From Allomyces arbusculus (lineage: Eukaryota > Blastocladiomycota > Blastocladiomycetes > Blastocladiales > Blastocladiaceae), in contig JADHYV010000065.1 of assembly GCA_027604705.1 (NCBI GenBank), positions 38,652 through 102,651 of the forward strand: a stretch of DNA of 64,000 nt, given 5' to 3'. A program made the position numbers and the translations under genes. Each line of letters begins with the position of its first letter. Within the stretch, counting starts at the first letter, position 1. Below the pieces are notes generated by a model. The model was not told the origin of the DNA and made no database searches. It worked only from the letters and a program-made list of their open reading frames with translations. Positions 32,327 to 40,188 of the stretch are shown in pieces.

Positions 32327-34294
32327 CAGAGTGACATCACTCATCCAGTTGAAGCAGTAGGTGTGGGTCGAGTCAAGATACACTGGGGCTGATGCACTCA
32401 TCCATGTATTGCCAGACTTGACGCTCTGGGCAGAGACCAGGGTAAGTGAACCAGGGAAATTGCCTGATGTGCTGCTTGTGTAATCGTAGAGATATACGGT
32501 GGCATTGTGCTCAGCAGACGGATTGCTCGTGTACCAGCACAATGTGTTTGTCATGTACCATCCACTGGTTGAGACAGTGAAACACCCACCAGTGCCGGAC
32601 GCGTTAAATGCACCTGCAGGAACTGAGCTGTTGATGATGGCTGTCTGCATGTTTGTGCCAGCGAGTTTCACAAATGAGGTGGCTGTGAACGCAATGGGCG
32701 CTGAAGAGTTGAACATAATCTGGCCGTAGCGGAGGGTTGGAAGCATGCTCGCCTGCACCTGTCCCCATGTTGCCGCGTGGTTGTTTGCCGTGGCATCTGA
32801 ACACTGGACAGTCCCGTTCACTTGCAGCTTTGAGGTCCCACTGGGAGCCGCTCCAATCGACATGTTCCCCCCAGCACACACTTGGATACTGTTGCTGCTG
32901 CTCGTGTTCAATTCACCGTAACCATATGCGCGGTTGAAGGCCAAATTCATGAGCTTGGAGCCCATGAGTGTCGTGAAATCAATATAACACACGCCATTAC
33001 TGCCCCCACCATCGTTGCAGCGCATTTCAAAGCCTGCATTCCCGCTGTTGTAGAGGTACAACCCTCGGGTGGTTGCCCAGTTGGCCCCGATGCCGCCAGA
33101 GACAACGAGTGCACCCGTTGTTGCACTGGTCGTGGCAGTGGTATCAGTGATGCGTGTCTGGCCACCAACCCACAAGGCTTTCCCTACACCCACCCCACCC
33201 GATACGACCAGGGCGCCAGTCGACGAACTGGTACTGTCAGTGGTGTTGGTGAAAGTGTTTTGGTTTGCTGTGCTGACCATTCCAGCGGTCCCAGTGGCAA
33301 TCAGTGAGTTGACTTGTGACAGGGGCGTCAGGTGAGTGCCCACGGTAGCCGTTGCACCACTGACATTCCCAGTTGCAACCACATTGCCGCCCACATACAG
33401 ATTCTTTGCAACGCCCGCCCCACCAGCCACTGTCAGTGCACCACTGCCAGAAGACACGCTGTCAGTCGTCAGAGTCAGTGCCACGGCAGACGATGGGGTG
33501 AGAAAGCCCGTGGTGCCTGCTGAAATCAAACCCTGAACCTGTGTGAGGGTCGGCACATGGGAGCCGGCGACAGCCGTGGCAGCTGTAAGGTTCCCTGTGA
33601 CGGTGGCATTGCCGCCAATGTTGACGCTCTTTGCCACGCCCAGACCCCCCTGAATGACAACACCGCCCGTTGACATTGTGGTGCTCTCTGTCGTGTTGCC
33701 AAAAGTGAATTGCTGGCCCAATCCAAGTGTTGACTGCGATAGTGTTCCGCTCACAATGGACCCATTCAAAGACGACACCTTGGTGCTCACGTCTGGCAGA
33801 TTGGCCAGCGGGACGGTCCCAGTCAGTTTTGTTGAGTCGAGACCTGAGATTTGCGTGTTGGAAACCTGGCCAATGAGCTTGGTGGCACTCAGACCAGTGA
33901 GACTTGTGTCGCCAAAGGTGCCTGTGACCTGCGATGAGGGGATGCTCAGGAGGACACTCAGAGGCAGCACGCCTGAAGTAATTTTGGCCGCGTCCAGTGA
34001 CACGACCTTTGCATTTGTAACCGAGGCGTCAGTCAGCCGTGAGCCATTTACAGTGGACAGCTTGGCGTCTGAAATACCACCATCTTTCACAGACAGCTGG
34101 TTGTTGGCATTCACGGAAAAGGTGGCCGTGTCGTAAGCCAGACTCACATTGCCACCAGTGACTGTCAGGGGAGGGGTTGCCACTGTGGATGCTGTGCCCG
34201 CCACTACATTGGCAATTGCTGTGGCCAATTCAGCGTCCGTGGCATACGAGCTGTCATCCACAATGAGCCCAAATACGTTTAGTGGAGTGTTCAT
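32279..34294 (-). CDS. Virion fibre: tail-fibre-like repeats plus C1q-like head
   Basis: 671 residues. The N-terminal shaft has low-complexity beta repeats (VTNAKVVSLDAAKITSGVLP type). The centre has four to five copies of a roughly 50-residue unit ending in SGALVVSGGVGVGKALWVGG-like sequence, a unit common in phage tail fibres and large DNA virus fibres. The C-terminal 150 residues (from YGQIMFNSSAPIAF to FNWMSDVTLSAVGVHVTLSL) have the order of a C1q/TNF-like jelly roll. This is a trimeric receptor-binding spike by analogy. It is the only capsid-module gene on the minus strand and is Ser/Thr/Gly-rich. Its weak promoter overlaps that of the divergent 92-residue gene. Confidence 0.75.
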   Translation of the reverse strand: MNTPLNVFGLIVDDSSYATDAELATAIANVVAGTASTVATPPLTVTGGNVSLAYDTATFSVNANNQLSVKDGGISDAKLSTVNGSRLTDASVTNAKVVSLDAAKITSGVLPLSVLLSIPSSQVTGTFGDTSLTGLSATKLIGQVSNTQISGLDSTKLTGTVPLANLPDVSTKVSSLNGSIVSGTLSQSTLGLGQQFTFGNTTESTTMSTGGVVIQGGLGVAKSVNIGGNATVTGNLTAATAVAGSHVPTLTQVQGLISAGTTGFLTPSSAVALTLTTDSVSSGSGALTVAGGAGVAKNLYVGGNVVATGNVSGATATVGTHLTPLSQVNSLIATGTAGMVSTANQNTFTNTTDSTSSSTGALVVSGGVGVGKALWVGGQTRITDTTATTSATTGALVVSGGIGANWATTRGLYLYNSGNAGFEMRCNDGGGSNGVCYIDFTTLMGSKLMNLAFNRAYGYGELNTSSSNSIQVCAGGNMSIGAAPSGTSKLQVNGTVQCSDATANNHAATWGQVQASMLPTLRYGQIMFNSSAPIAFTATSFVKLAGTNMQTAIINSSVPAGAFNASGTGGCFTVSTSGWYMTNTLCWYTSNPSAEHNATVYLYDYTSSTSGNFPGSLTLVSAQSVKSGNTWMSASAPVYLDSTHTYCFNWMSDVTLSAVGVHVTLSLYLLR

Positions 34295-34326
34295 GTGGAT
34301 TATTATATTCTATGCACAAAATTAAA

Positions 34327-34605
34327 ATGAACAGCTTCGAAGAACAGTTTGAGACACTGGATGAGGTCGGTGAGTACCTTGGTCTGCCCAAAGCCTTCTA
34401 TGACCTCGATGATGGGGCCAAGGAGGCCTACATTGACCGCTACATGAAGGAGAAGCAAAAGAAGCTGCGCCGGTACCGGTTTGTCAAGGACACCACAGAC
34501 CAGGACCGTGCCTCAGCAGTCCATGACCGAATGCATCTCAAACTAAAGAAACGTGAGTTGGAGCGGGAGAGGGTCCAGTTGAACATGCTCCTTGGACTTG
34601 CTTGA
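34327..34605 (+). CDS. Small charged helical protein of the element
   Basis: 92 residues from the ATG at 34327. Acidic start (FEEQFETLDEVGEYLGLP), then a strongly basic helix (KEKQKKLRRYRF ... KLKKRELERERVQLN). Unknown family. TTCTAT-N9-TAAAA precedes the ATG, a weak form of the element promoter. It lies first in the rightward capsid module, so it may be a capsid-associated or DNA-condensing protein; that is inference. Confidence 0.55.
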   Translation: MNSFEEQFETLDEVGEYLGLPKAFYDLDDGAKEAYIDRYMKEKQKKLRRYRFVKDTTDQDRASAVHDRMHLKLKKRELERERVQLNMLLGLA

Positions 34606-34612
34606 ATTTTAT

Positions 34613-34631
34613 TTCTTGGTCTTAGTTAAAC
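34613..34631 (+). promoter_or_regulatory. Element promoter motif TTCTTG-N8-TAAAC before the 541-residue gene
   Basis: TTCTTG GTCTTAGT TAAAC, ending 14 bp before the ATG at 34646. The motif begins 8 bp after the stop codon of the preceding gene. Confidence 0.75.
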
Positions 34632-34645
34632 ATTTTCAACCAAAC

Positions 34646-36271
34646 ATGCCTCCCAAGGGTGCTAAACAGAGGGACACTGAAGCCCGCAAGGAGATTATCC
34701 GGAAAATCCTTGCAGAAAATGCTGATGTTATTGAGCCTTATAAGGATGGTACTGGTTTTCGCATTCTTAGAACAACACGGAAGAGGGATTATCAATCATC
34801 CGTGTCCTGGTTCCTGCGCGACCTGATGCGATACTTCAGGTCAATCAAGCGCCAGCCACTTCGGAGTGATGAAGACATGAGGACACTCAACGAAATTGTG
34901 TCACAACTTCGTCCCATGAAACACCAGGGAGACGGCGAGTTTATCAAAGACTCTGAGCTTGGTGAGGACAACATGGACGTGGACAACAATGCAGAGGACG
35001 ATGGCGGGCGGCCGTACATTGAAATCTCAAGCAATGAGGACGACGAACCAGATGATGCAAACCCCAATGCAGGTGAGCAATATCCCCCTCCTGATGACAT
35101 GCGGGTGACGCGTGGACGTGCACAGCCTGAGATTGTCATTGAAGTGCCCCGTCCAGATATGCAAATGGTGCCCGCTAACCGCTCTCTCCCTCCCGTCGTT
35201 GCTCCAGGTGGGCAAATGGTACCTGTAGACCCCTCTCTCCCTCCCATCCTTGCTCGCCAAATGGCAGAGGAACCGCCCACTGCTCTTGTGCCTGTGCCGG
35301 ACGATTATGAGCGAGCAGTATCAACCGCACGAAACAACAATGGTGTCGCCGGCCCAGTGGGTGCACACTGGAACCCAACAGTGGGTGGCAATCACCAGGC
35401 AGTCATGCTCGCACAGCAGAACAACACCCTGAACCAGCAGAACATCCAGAACAACCTTACGCAGAACAATCTCATGCAGAACACACTCAACCAGCAGAAC
35501 ATCCAGAATATCCAGAACATCATTCAGACATACCCAGGCATCGAACCAGCACTCGCCACACTGTTCCAGGGCATCCAAGCCACATTCCTCAATGTCAGTG
35601 AGCGCAACGATGCACTCCTGCAAGCCCTGAATGGCCTGGAGATGGAACTCAAGGCAGAGGGTGGGAACACTGCCCAGCTTGCAAGCCAGTACGTCCAAGA
35701 GCAGCTTGACCGCTTTACAAGTGAGCAAACAGTGCAAAACTTTGAAAACAATCGCGAGATTAAGGACAACAAGGCGCGAATCAACAAGATTGGGCTCATT
35801 ACAGAAGCACTCGCAGATGGGCAATCTTTGATGCAGGCAACGCTCGAGCAAGTCCCTGAGCAGCTCTCGAGCCTCCCTGGTCGTGTCATTGACGCTCTCA
35901 ACCAGTCAGCCAATAACCCCCTCAACAAGTTGTCAGGCATCCTCGAACAGGCGCAGAACACGGTGGAGGTCATTGGTGCCAATGGTGGGAGCCGTGGTGG
36001 TGAAGGAGATGGTGGTCCAGGTCTCCAGGAGCAGAAGATGATGAACGACATGCTCAAGCAAATTGCCAGTGCACTTAATAAGACCCCTCGCATGCCATGG
36101 GACGACAAGCCACGCACTGTCGACAACTACTTTGCCACTGTTCCCCGTTTCCGCAAGAACCCACGTGCGCCTTTCACAGTGCCAGCAAAGGTTGGGGCGC
36201 GTGTCATCAAACCACAGGGACCAAAGGTCTACTATGTCCCACAAGGCTTTGGTGGTGTCCAGGACAAATAA
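34646..36271 (+). CDS. Large helical, Q/N-rich structural protein of unknown function
   Basis: 541 residues. Basic N-terminal domain (about 1-110, with SSVSWFLRDLMRYFRSIKR), an acidic/proline-rich linker, a Gln/Asn repeat section (NQQNIQNNLTQNNLMQN, duplicated), a long helical region, and a conserved-looking C-terminus (NYFATVPRFRKNPRAPF). Placed directly before the packaging ATPase, where PLVs often carry large variable proteins. Could be an internal scaffold or a DNA-associated minor virion protein. No family recognised. Confidence 0.6.
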   Translation: MPPKGAKQRDTEARKEIIRKILAENADVIEPYKDGTGFRILRTTRKRDYQSSVSWFLRDLMRYFRSIKRQPLRSDEDMRTLNEIVSQLRPMKHQGDGEFIKDSELGEDNMDVDNNAEDDGGRPYIEISSNEDDEPDDANPNAGEQYPPPDDMRVTRGRAQPEIVIEVPRPDMQMVPANRSLPPVVAPGGQMVPVDPSLPPILARQMAEEPPTALVPVPDDYERAVSTARNNNGVAGPVGAHWNPTVGGNHQAVMLAQQNNTLNQQNIQNNLTQNNLMQNTLNQQNIQNIQNIIQTYPGIEPALATLFQGIQATFLNVSERNDALLQALNGLEMELKAEGGNTAQLASQYVQEQLDRFTSEQTVQNFENNREIKDNKARINKIGLITEALADGQSLMQATLEQVPEQLSSLPGRVIDALNQSANNPLNKLSGILEQAQNTVEVIGANGGSRGGEGDGGPGLQEQKMMNDMLKQIASALNKTPRMPWDDKPRTVDNYFATVPRFRKNPRAPFTVPAKVGARVIKPQGPKVYYVPQGFGGVQDK

Positions 36272-36273
36272 TT

Positions 36274-36292
36274 TTCAGCGTAAAGAGTAACC
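36274..36292 (+). promoter_or_regulatory. Element promoter motif, weak form, before the ATPase
   Basis: TTCAGC-N8-TAACC immediately before the ATG at 36293; same spacing, weaker first block. Confidence 0.4.
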
Positions 36293-37081
36293 ATGTTCAC
36301 TGTGAAAGCACTTGACAACCAGGCCCACCGAGGGGGTCCCTATTTGGTCCCCAAGATACCAGCAACAGTGTGTATGTTGGGGCCCAAAGCAGCGGGCAAG
36401 TCCACGACGGCCCTCAACATGATTTTGTCACCGCAGTGTTGGCAACACTGTTTCTCGAAAATTTACGTCTTTTCGCCCACCTCGCACCTTGACCCAAAGT
36501 GGCAACAGCTTACTGAAACGCCTGTCCTCAAACACGACCCAAAAGCCCCCTACAACCCAGAGCTGCTCGCCGTGTCGCGTGACTGCTTCATTCACGAGGT
36601 GGACGAAATGGAGGCCAAATTAAAGGAAATCGCCATGCTCCAGGACCCGGAGAAGCGCGACTTTACAAAGCATCCTGGGACCATTGACAACATTCTTATT
36701 GTGCTGGATGACATTGCAGGCACCAAGTTTGCCCGCTCGCGCTTCCTCGACAGCTTCATTGCACTGTCGCGCCATCGAAAGTGCTCCATGATTATGTCAG
36801 TGCAGCTGTTCAAGGCCATTTCCCCACTTGCTCGCAATAACATGTCATACTATGTGCTATTTGAGACGTACAATAAAAACGAGTTGCGGACCATTTACGA
36901 TGCATGTGGAGGCCCATTCACGTGGGAAGAGTTTCTGGCAGTGTGCAACGAAATTTTTGCAACACCACATGCCACGTTGAACATCAACATGCAGAATCCA
37001 GGCGTCAGGTATCGTTACAACAATTCATTCCACTCGTTTATTATGCGAGAACAGCATCAACAGGAAGACGAATACTCGTAA
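36293..37081 (+). CDS. A32/FtsK-HerA-type DNA packaging ATPase
   Basis: 262 residues. Walker A MLGPKAAGKSTTA (G30-S37), Walker B NILIVLDDIAG (133-143), then SRHRKCSMIMSVQLFKAIS where the family has its sensor region. The segment KIYVFSPTSHLDPKW is typical of the poxvirus A32-like clade found in PLVs, virophages and Polintons. It should pump genomic DNA into the preformed capsid. Sits directly upstream of the major capsid gene, the usual order in this lineage. Confidence 0.9.
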   Translation: MFTVKALDNQAHRGGPYLVPKIPATVCMLGPKAAGKSTTALNMILSPQCWQHCFSKIYVFSPTSHLDPKWQQLTETPVLKHDPKAPYNPELLAVSRDCFIHEVDEMEAKLKEIAMLQDPEKRDFTKHPGTIDNILIVLDDIAGTKFARSRFLDSFIALSRHRKCSMIMSVQLFKAISPLARNNMSYYVLFETYNKNELRTIYDACGGPFTWEEFLAVCNEIFATPHATLNINMQNPGVRYRYNNSFHSFIMREQHQQEDEYS

Positions 37082-37087
37082 TTTTTT

Positions 37088-37106
37088 TTCTTGTGACTTT
37101 GTAAAC
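37088..37106 (+). promoter_or_regulatory. Element promoter motif TTCTTG-N8-TAAAC before the major capsid gene
   Basis: A T8 run leads into TTCTTG TGACTTTG TAAAC; the ATG follows 8 bp later at 37115. Confidence 0.75.
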
Positions 37107-37114
37107 ACCCCAAC

Positions 37115-38428
37115 ATGACTTCACCCGTGACTAACTTTGCCAATGTTCTCCCGACGTCACTTGGCAAGGAGATGATTTACACTCCGCCCAAGCAGGCGCC
37201 AGTTGCTGACCGCACGACCATCAAATTCCCGTGCACACAGGGTTCTGCATTCTCTGCATCTGGCAATGGTCTTGGTTCGACCATCCGTTTCCAGATTCCG
37301 GCTGTGAACAAGATTGTGGACTTGTCGGCTGGTGTGCATTTTTCGTTCAAGGCCTCGACGTACAAGGATGCAGCGTGCACTCAGCCCACGACTGCTGGTG
37401 CTCCAGAGACATACTTTACCGAAGGTATCCACTCGTGTGTTCAACGCCTTCGTGTGCTTAGTTCCTCTGACCAATTGCTTGAAGACATTGATGTGTATGG
37501 CTTACTTTCACGGATGTTGAGTGATGCCACTGTCCCATCCGCGCTCAAGACCACAGTGCTATCAATTGGCCAGGGCTATGGCGACCCTGTGCACCGCTCA
37601 GGCTCAAACCGCCAGTTCATGTTCCCACTGCACTCTGCTCTCCTGACCCAGGACCGCTGGCTCAACCTCAAGCACACTTCAGGCCTCATCATTGAAATTA
37701 CGCTCACTGAGCCCAAGGCTTGCATGATTAACACCACGGGCACAGTTGGTGGCTATGTGGTCAGTGAGCCATACCTTATGGTCGACACAGTGACCCCCCA
37801 CGCTGCCCAGCTTGCTCAACTCGATGCTGCATGGGCCTCAGCTGGTGGCGTCATGTTCACTGGTACCACGTGGGCATGCAAGACTCCTGCCTTTGTCACC
37901 CCCACAGGCTCGATTGTCGTGTCGGACCGTCACAGCATGCAGAAATGCATCCTTGCAGCATTCCGCACGCCCCAGTACCATGGCAAGGCCAACGTGGACC
38001 CCTTGGCTCGCGGTCTGCCCATCACGAGTTACCAAATCAAGAACGCCGATGAGATGGTCCAGCTGCGTCCCATTGACTGCACAGGCTATGCCCCAGAGGC
38101 CCTGCATGAGCTTGAGGTCTTTGCAAAGGGCCACACCGTTGGTGAACTGACACCTGCCAAGTGGATTGACCGTGGCAATGTCTCAGGCGGCGCGTTTGTG
38201 CCACCTCAGGGTCAGTTCATCCTTGCACGCACTTTTGAGACCTCCTCCCTCATCTCAGGTTCAGACAAGGCCAAGAAGTCGGGTGTCGACCTTGAGATTC
38301 TCACGACTGGTGACCCTTTCCCAGTTGACAACACCCTTGGCACTGTTGCCTATCGCTGCGATGTCTTTGTTGGCTACGTGACCTCGATTTCCTTCAATGC
38401 TGACGGCTCAGTGGATGTCTTCAATTAA
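37115..38428 (+). CDS. Major capsid protein (double jelly roll)
   Basis: 437 residues. Beta-rich with the pattern of PLV capsid proteins: an N-terminal GSTIRFQIP / FSFKAS strand set, YGDPVHRSGSNRQFMFPLHS, the LLTQDRWLNLKHTSGLIIEI segment that marks the end of the first barrel, and a second barrel ending TSISFNADGSVDVFN. Position between the ATPase and penton genes supports the call. It would form pseudo-hexameric capsomers of an icosahedral shell. The length is rather short for a double jelly roll, but PLV capsid proteins of this size occur. Confidence 0.82.
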   Translation: MTSPVTNFANVLPTSLGKEMIYTPPKQAPVADRTTIKFPCTQGSAFSASGNGLGSTIRFQIPAVNKIVDLSAGVHFSFKASTYKDAACTQPTTAGAPETYFTEGIHSCVQRLRVLSSSDQLLEDIDVYGLLSRMLSDATVPSALKTTVLSIGQGYGDPVHRSGSNRQFMFPLHSALLTQDRWLNLKHTSGLIIEITLTEPKACMINTTGTVGGYVVSEPYLMVDTVTPHAAQLAQLDAAWASAGGVMFTGTTWACKTPAFVTPTGSIVVSDRHSMQKCILAAFRTPQYHGKANVDPLARGLPITSYQIKNADEMVQLRPIDCTGYAPEALHELEVFAKGHTVGELTPAKWIDRGNVSGGAFVPPQGQFILARTFETSSLISGSDKAKKSGVDLEILTTGDPFPVDNTLGTVAYRCDVFVGYVTSISFNADGSVDVFN

Positions 38429-38430
38429 TT

Positions 38431-38450
38431 TTCTTGATAGATAGTTAAAC
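38431..38450 (+). promoter_or_regulatory. Element promoter motif TTCTTG-N9-TAAAC
   Basis: TTCTTG ATAGATAGT TAAAC between the capsid stop and the ATG at 38459. Confidence 0.75.
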
Positions 38451-38458
38451 CCCCTCCC

Positions 38459-38713
38459 ATGAACATCCGCTCAATCTGGACCTCATTCAAGCTTGCCCTT
38501 GCAGCTTATGGGCATCACCTCATGAACAACTTCAAGAACATTACTTATGGTATTCGTGAGGTAGCCCGTTTTGCAGCTGTCATTCCTCCACTGGCTGGTC
38601 CTGCTGCATTTGTGGCCAGTGCCACCAACATTGCAGATGACATCTATGACCTCTTTGACGCATGGTCAGGTACAAGCCCCTCGGACAGTGGTGGAACAGC
38701 AGGAGGCGTGTAA
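38459..38713 (+). CDS. Small amphipathic/hydrophobic element protein
   Basis: 84 residues with its own promoter motif. Begins with a helical, basic section (IRSIWTSFKLALAAYG) and has a hydrophobic stretch (FAAVIPPLAGPAAFVASATN) and a Gly/Ser tail. Position between the major capsid and penton genes suggests a minor virion component, possibly membrane-active or cementing. Function not recognised. Confidence 0.6.
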   Translation: MNIRSIWTSFKLALAAYGHHLMNNFKNITYGIREVARFAAVIPPLAGPAAFVASATNIADDIYDLFDAWSGTSPSDSGGTAGGV

Positions 38714-38718
38714 ATTTT

Positions 38719-38737
38719 TTCTCAGATAGCTTTAAAT
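38719..38737 (+). promoter_or_regulatory. Element promoter motif TTCTCA-N8-TAAAT before the penton gene
   Basis: The TAAATG block overlaps the start codon at 38736. Confidence 0.6.
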
Positions 38738-39518
38738 GTCAGTCCCTCGCATCAAATATATCACCGTGTGCTCCAAGGACCTGGAGAATGGGGTCTCATG
38801 GCGCCTCCCACGTGCCATCCAGACCCGGGGCATTCGAGTGGTCAGTGCCATGATTCCCAACACATGGTACAACATCACTGAGAGTAACAATGTACTCTAT
38901 ATCCGTGGCAAGAATGGCAGCTATTTTGATGGTGGGGCTGTGGTGCCCCCTGCATATTACACTCCACAATCACTCTGCGACAAGCTTACAGAACAGCTCA
39001 ACAACAACAATGCTGAATTTCACTGGACAGGGACGTGGTCCGTGACCTGGAACTCGGCCACTGGTCGTGTCACCATCGCCAACAATGGAATGACATTCCG
39101 TATTCTCCGCATCAACAAGCCCAATAGCATTCACCGAAACCTCGGATTTGGCACTGAGCCTTGGTCGGACGATAGTTTGAATATTGCAAATGAAGGCTAT
39201 TCATTGACTGGTGATTACGCCATCGGCCTTGCCCGCATTGAGACGATTCACCTCAAGTCCAACCTCGGGACCATGTTGGCAGACTACACCCACTCGTCCT
39301 TTCCCAATGTTGGCTCACTCGTGGCGTCTTTCCATGTGCAGGGCGGTTGGGGTCAATCATTCGTATACCAGAACTCGTCTAGTGAATTCTTCAACTTTGA
39401 TTCGAAAGCCATCACTGAGGAAGTCACGGAGATTGAGCTTGAACTGTGTGATGACAAGCTGCGACCCATCAACTTTAATGGCCACAACTGGACCATCCAG
39501 CTCGCGTTCCTGACCTAA
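38736..39518 (+). CDS. Penton (minor capsid) protein, single jelly roll
   Basis: 260 residues. Starts VSWRLPRAIQ...IRVVSAMIPNTWYNI and has the diagnostic YYTPQSLCDKLTEQLN helix-strand element followed by TGRVTIANNGMTFRI, as in penton proteins of PLVs, virophages and Polintons. The C-terminal strand region ends NGHNWTIQLAFLT. It should occupy the fivefold vertices, where the fibre probably attaches. Confidence 0.82.
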   Translation: MSVPRIKYITVCSKDLENGVSWRLPRAIQTRGIRVVSAMIPNTWYNITESNNVLYIRGKNGSYFDGGAVVPPAYYTPQSLCDKLTEQLNNNNAEFHWTGTWSVTWNSATGRVTIANNGMTFRILRINKPNSIHRNLGFGTEPWSDDSLNIANEGYSLTGDYAIGLARIETIHLKSNLGTMLADYTHSSFPNVGSLVASFHVQGGWGQSFVYQNSSSEFFNFDSKAITEEVTEIELELCDDKLRPINFNGHNWTIQLAFLT

Positions 39519-39531
39519 TGAAAATTTATTT

Positions 39532-39550
39532 TTGATTGTATATAGTAAAT
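39532..39550 (+). promoter_or_regulatory. Element promoter motif TTGATT-N8-TAAAT
   Basis: Ends in TAAATG overlapping the ATG at 39549 of the spliced membrane protein gene. Confidence 0.55.
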
Positions 39551-39885
39551 GCTCGGCTTTGAAGTTGCGATTCTGTGCGTGAACATCGCCATCCTCCTGT
39601 CGCAGTTTGCCATCATTGGCTACAATGCCCGCCACAACAAGGGCCGCAAATTTAATCGTGAGTAAGTCTAAACGCAAACGCACATGTGCCTCGTTTTTTT
39701 ATTCAGACTCAAAGACAAAGGCAATGAAGGTTCTCGGGGCGTCAACTCAAAACCTCCACGGGCAGGAGCCAAAGACAGTGGAGCAACCACCCAGAACAAC
39801 CAACCAGAGAACCCAGCCAGTCTTCCCTACAGCAGTCCGCGTACAGCTCAAGCCCGGCGAAGTCTACCGCCTATCCTTTAACTAA
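39549..39885 (+). CDS. Small single-span membrane protein, apparently spliced
   Basis: Unspliced, the ATG at 39549 gives 38 residues (one transmembrane helix, VAILCVNIAILLSQFAIIGY, then a basic end). A GT-AG intron at 39658-39706 (49 nt; 5' site GTGAGTAAGT, CTAAAC in a branch-site position, 3' T7 tract and TTCAG) joins 39549-39657 to 39707-39885 in frame. That extends the protein to 95 residues with a disordered Thr/Pro/Gln-rich tail ending RVQLKPGEVYRLSFN. The downstream frame alone has no good promoter motif. The splice site quality is better than in most host introns here. The function may be virion membrane or entry related; this is inference. Confidence 0.65.
39658..39706 (+). other. Candidate spliceosomal intron inside a viral gene
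   Basis: GTGAGTAAGT at the 5' end, polypyrimidine CGTTTTTTTATTCAG at the 3' end, phase 1. Removing it keeps one open frame across both exons. Confidence 0.65.
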
Positions 39886-39933
39886 CCGTGTCTCGCACAC
39901 TGCACGGAAACCATTCGTGCAATGTGTATTCAT

Positions 39934-40131
39934 TCATTCATATCGTGGAGGTGGTGGAGGGTCATTTTCGTGGCGTGTCCAGTTGGAGCGGGCTACAACG
40001 ACAATGGTCCCACAAACGTTGCAGAGGTACTCGACGTATATCACAAAGTTGGGCACGCGCGTGCACCATTTGGCTGGTCTTGTGCAGATGCAGCCGTTCT
40101 GCGTTTGGTTTGAAGTGTTCATGGTGTTCAT
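39934..40131 (-). CDS. Small Cys-rich protein with PPPPPRYE tail
   Basis: 65 residues on the minus strand: CICTRPAKWC, then CNVCG, then a C-terminal RHENDPPPPPRYE. The Cys pattern suggests a single zinc ribbon or redox site. It is supported as real by a full promoter motif upstream on its own strand (TTCTTT-N9-TAAAC). Lies between the membrane-protein gene and the right terminal repeat, convergent with the capsid module. Confidence 0.6.
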   Translation of the reverse strand: MNTMNTSNQTQNGCICTRPAKWCTRVPNFVIYVEYLCNVCGTIVVVARSNWTRHENDPPPPPRYE

Positions 40132-40132
40132 G

Positions 40133-40152
40133 GTTTAGGAGATGGCAAAGAA
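40133..40152 (-). promoter_or_regulatory. Element promoter motif TTCTTT-N9-TAAAC (minus strand)
   Basis: TAAACC directly abuts the start codon at 40131. Its presence on the opposite strand argues that the motif is a true promoter and not a spacer relic. Confidence 0.6.
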
Positions 40153-40188
40153 AACTTTGGTGACTTCCCAAAAAGGAACGAGCACAAA

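Noticed and set aside
39607-39723. Reading the 39607-39885 frame as a stand-alone 92-residue gene
   Set aside because: Its 5' half overlaps the transmembrane exon in another frame and lacks a promoter; splicing from 39657 to 39707 explains both parts better.
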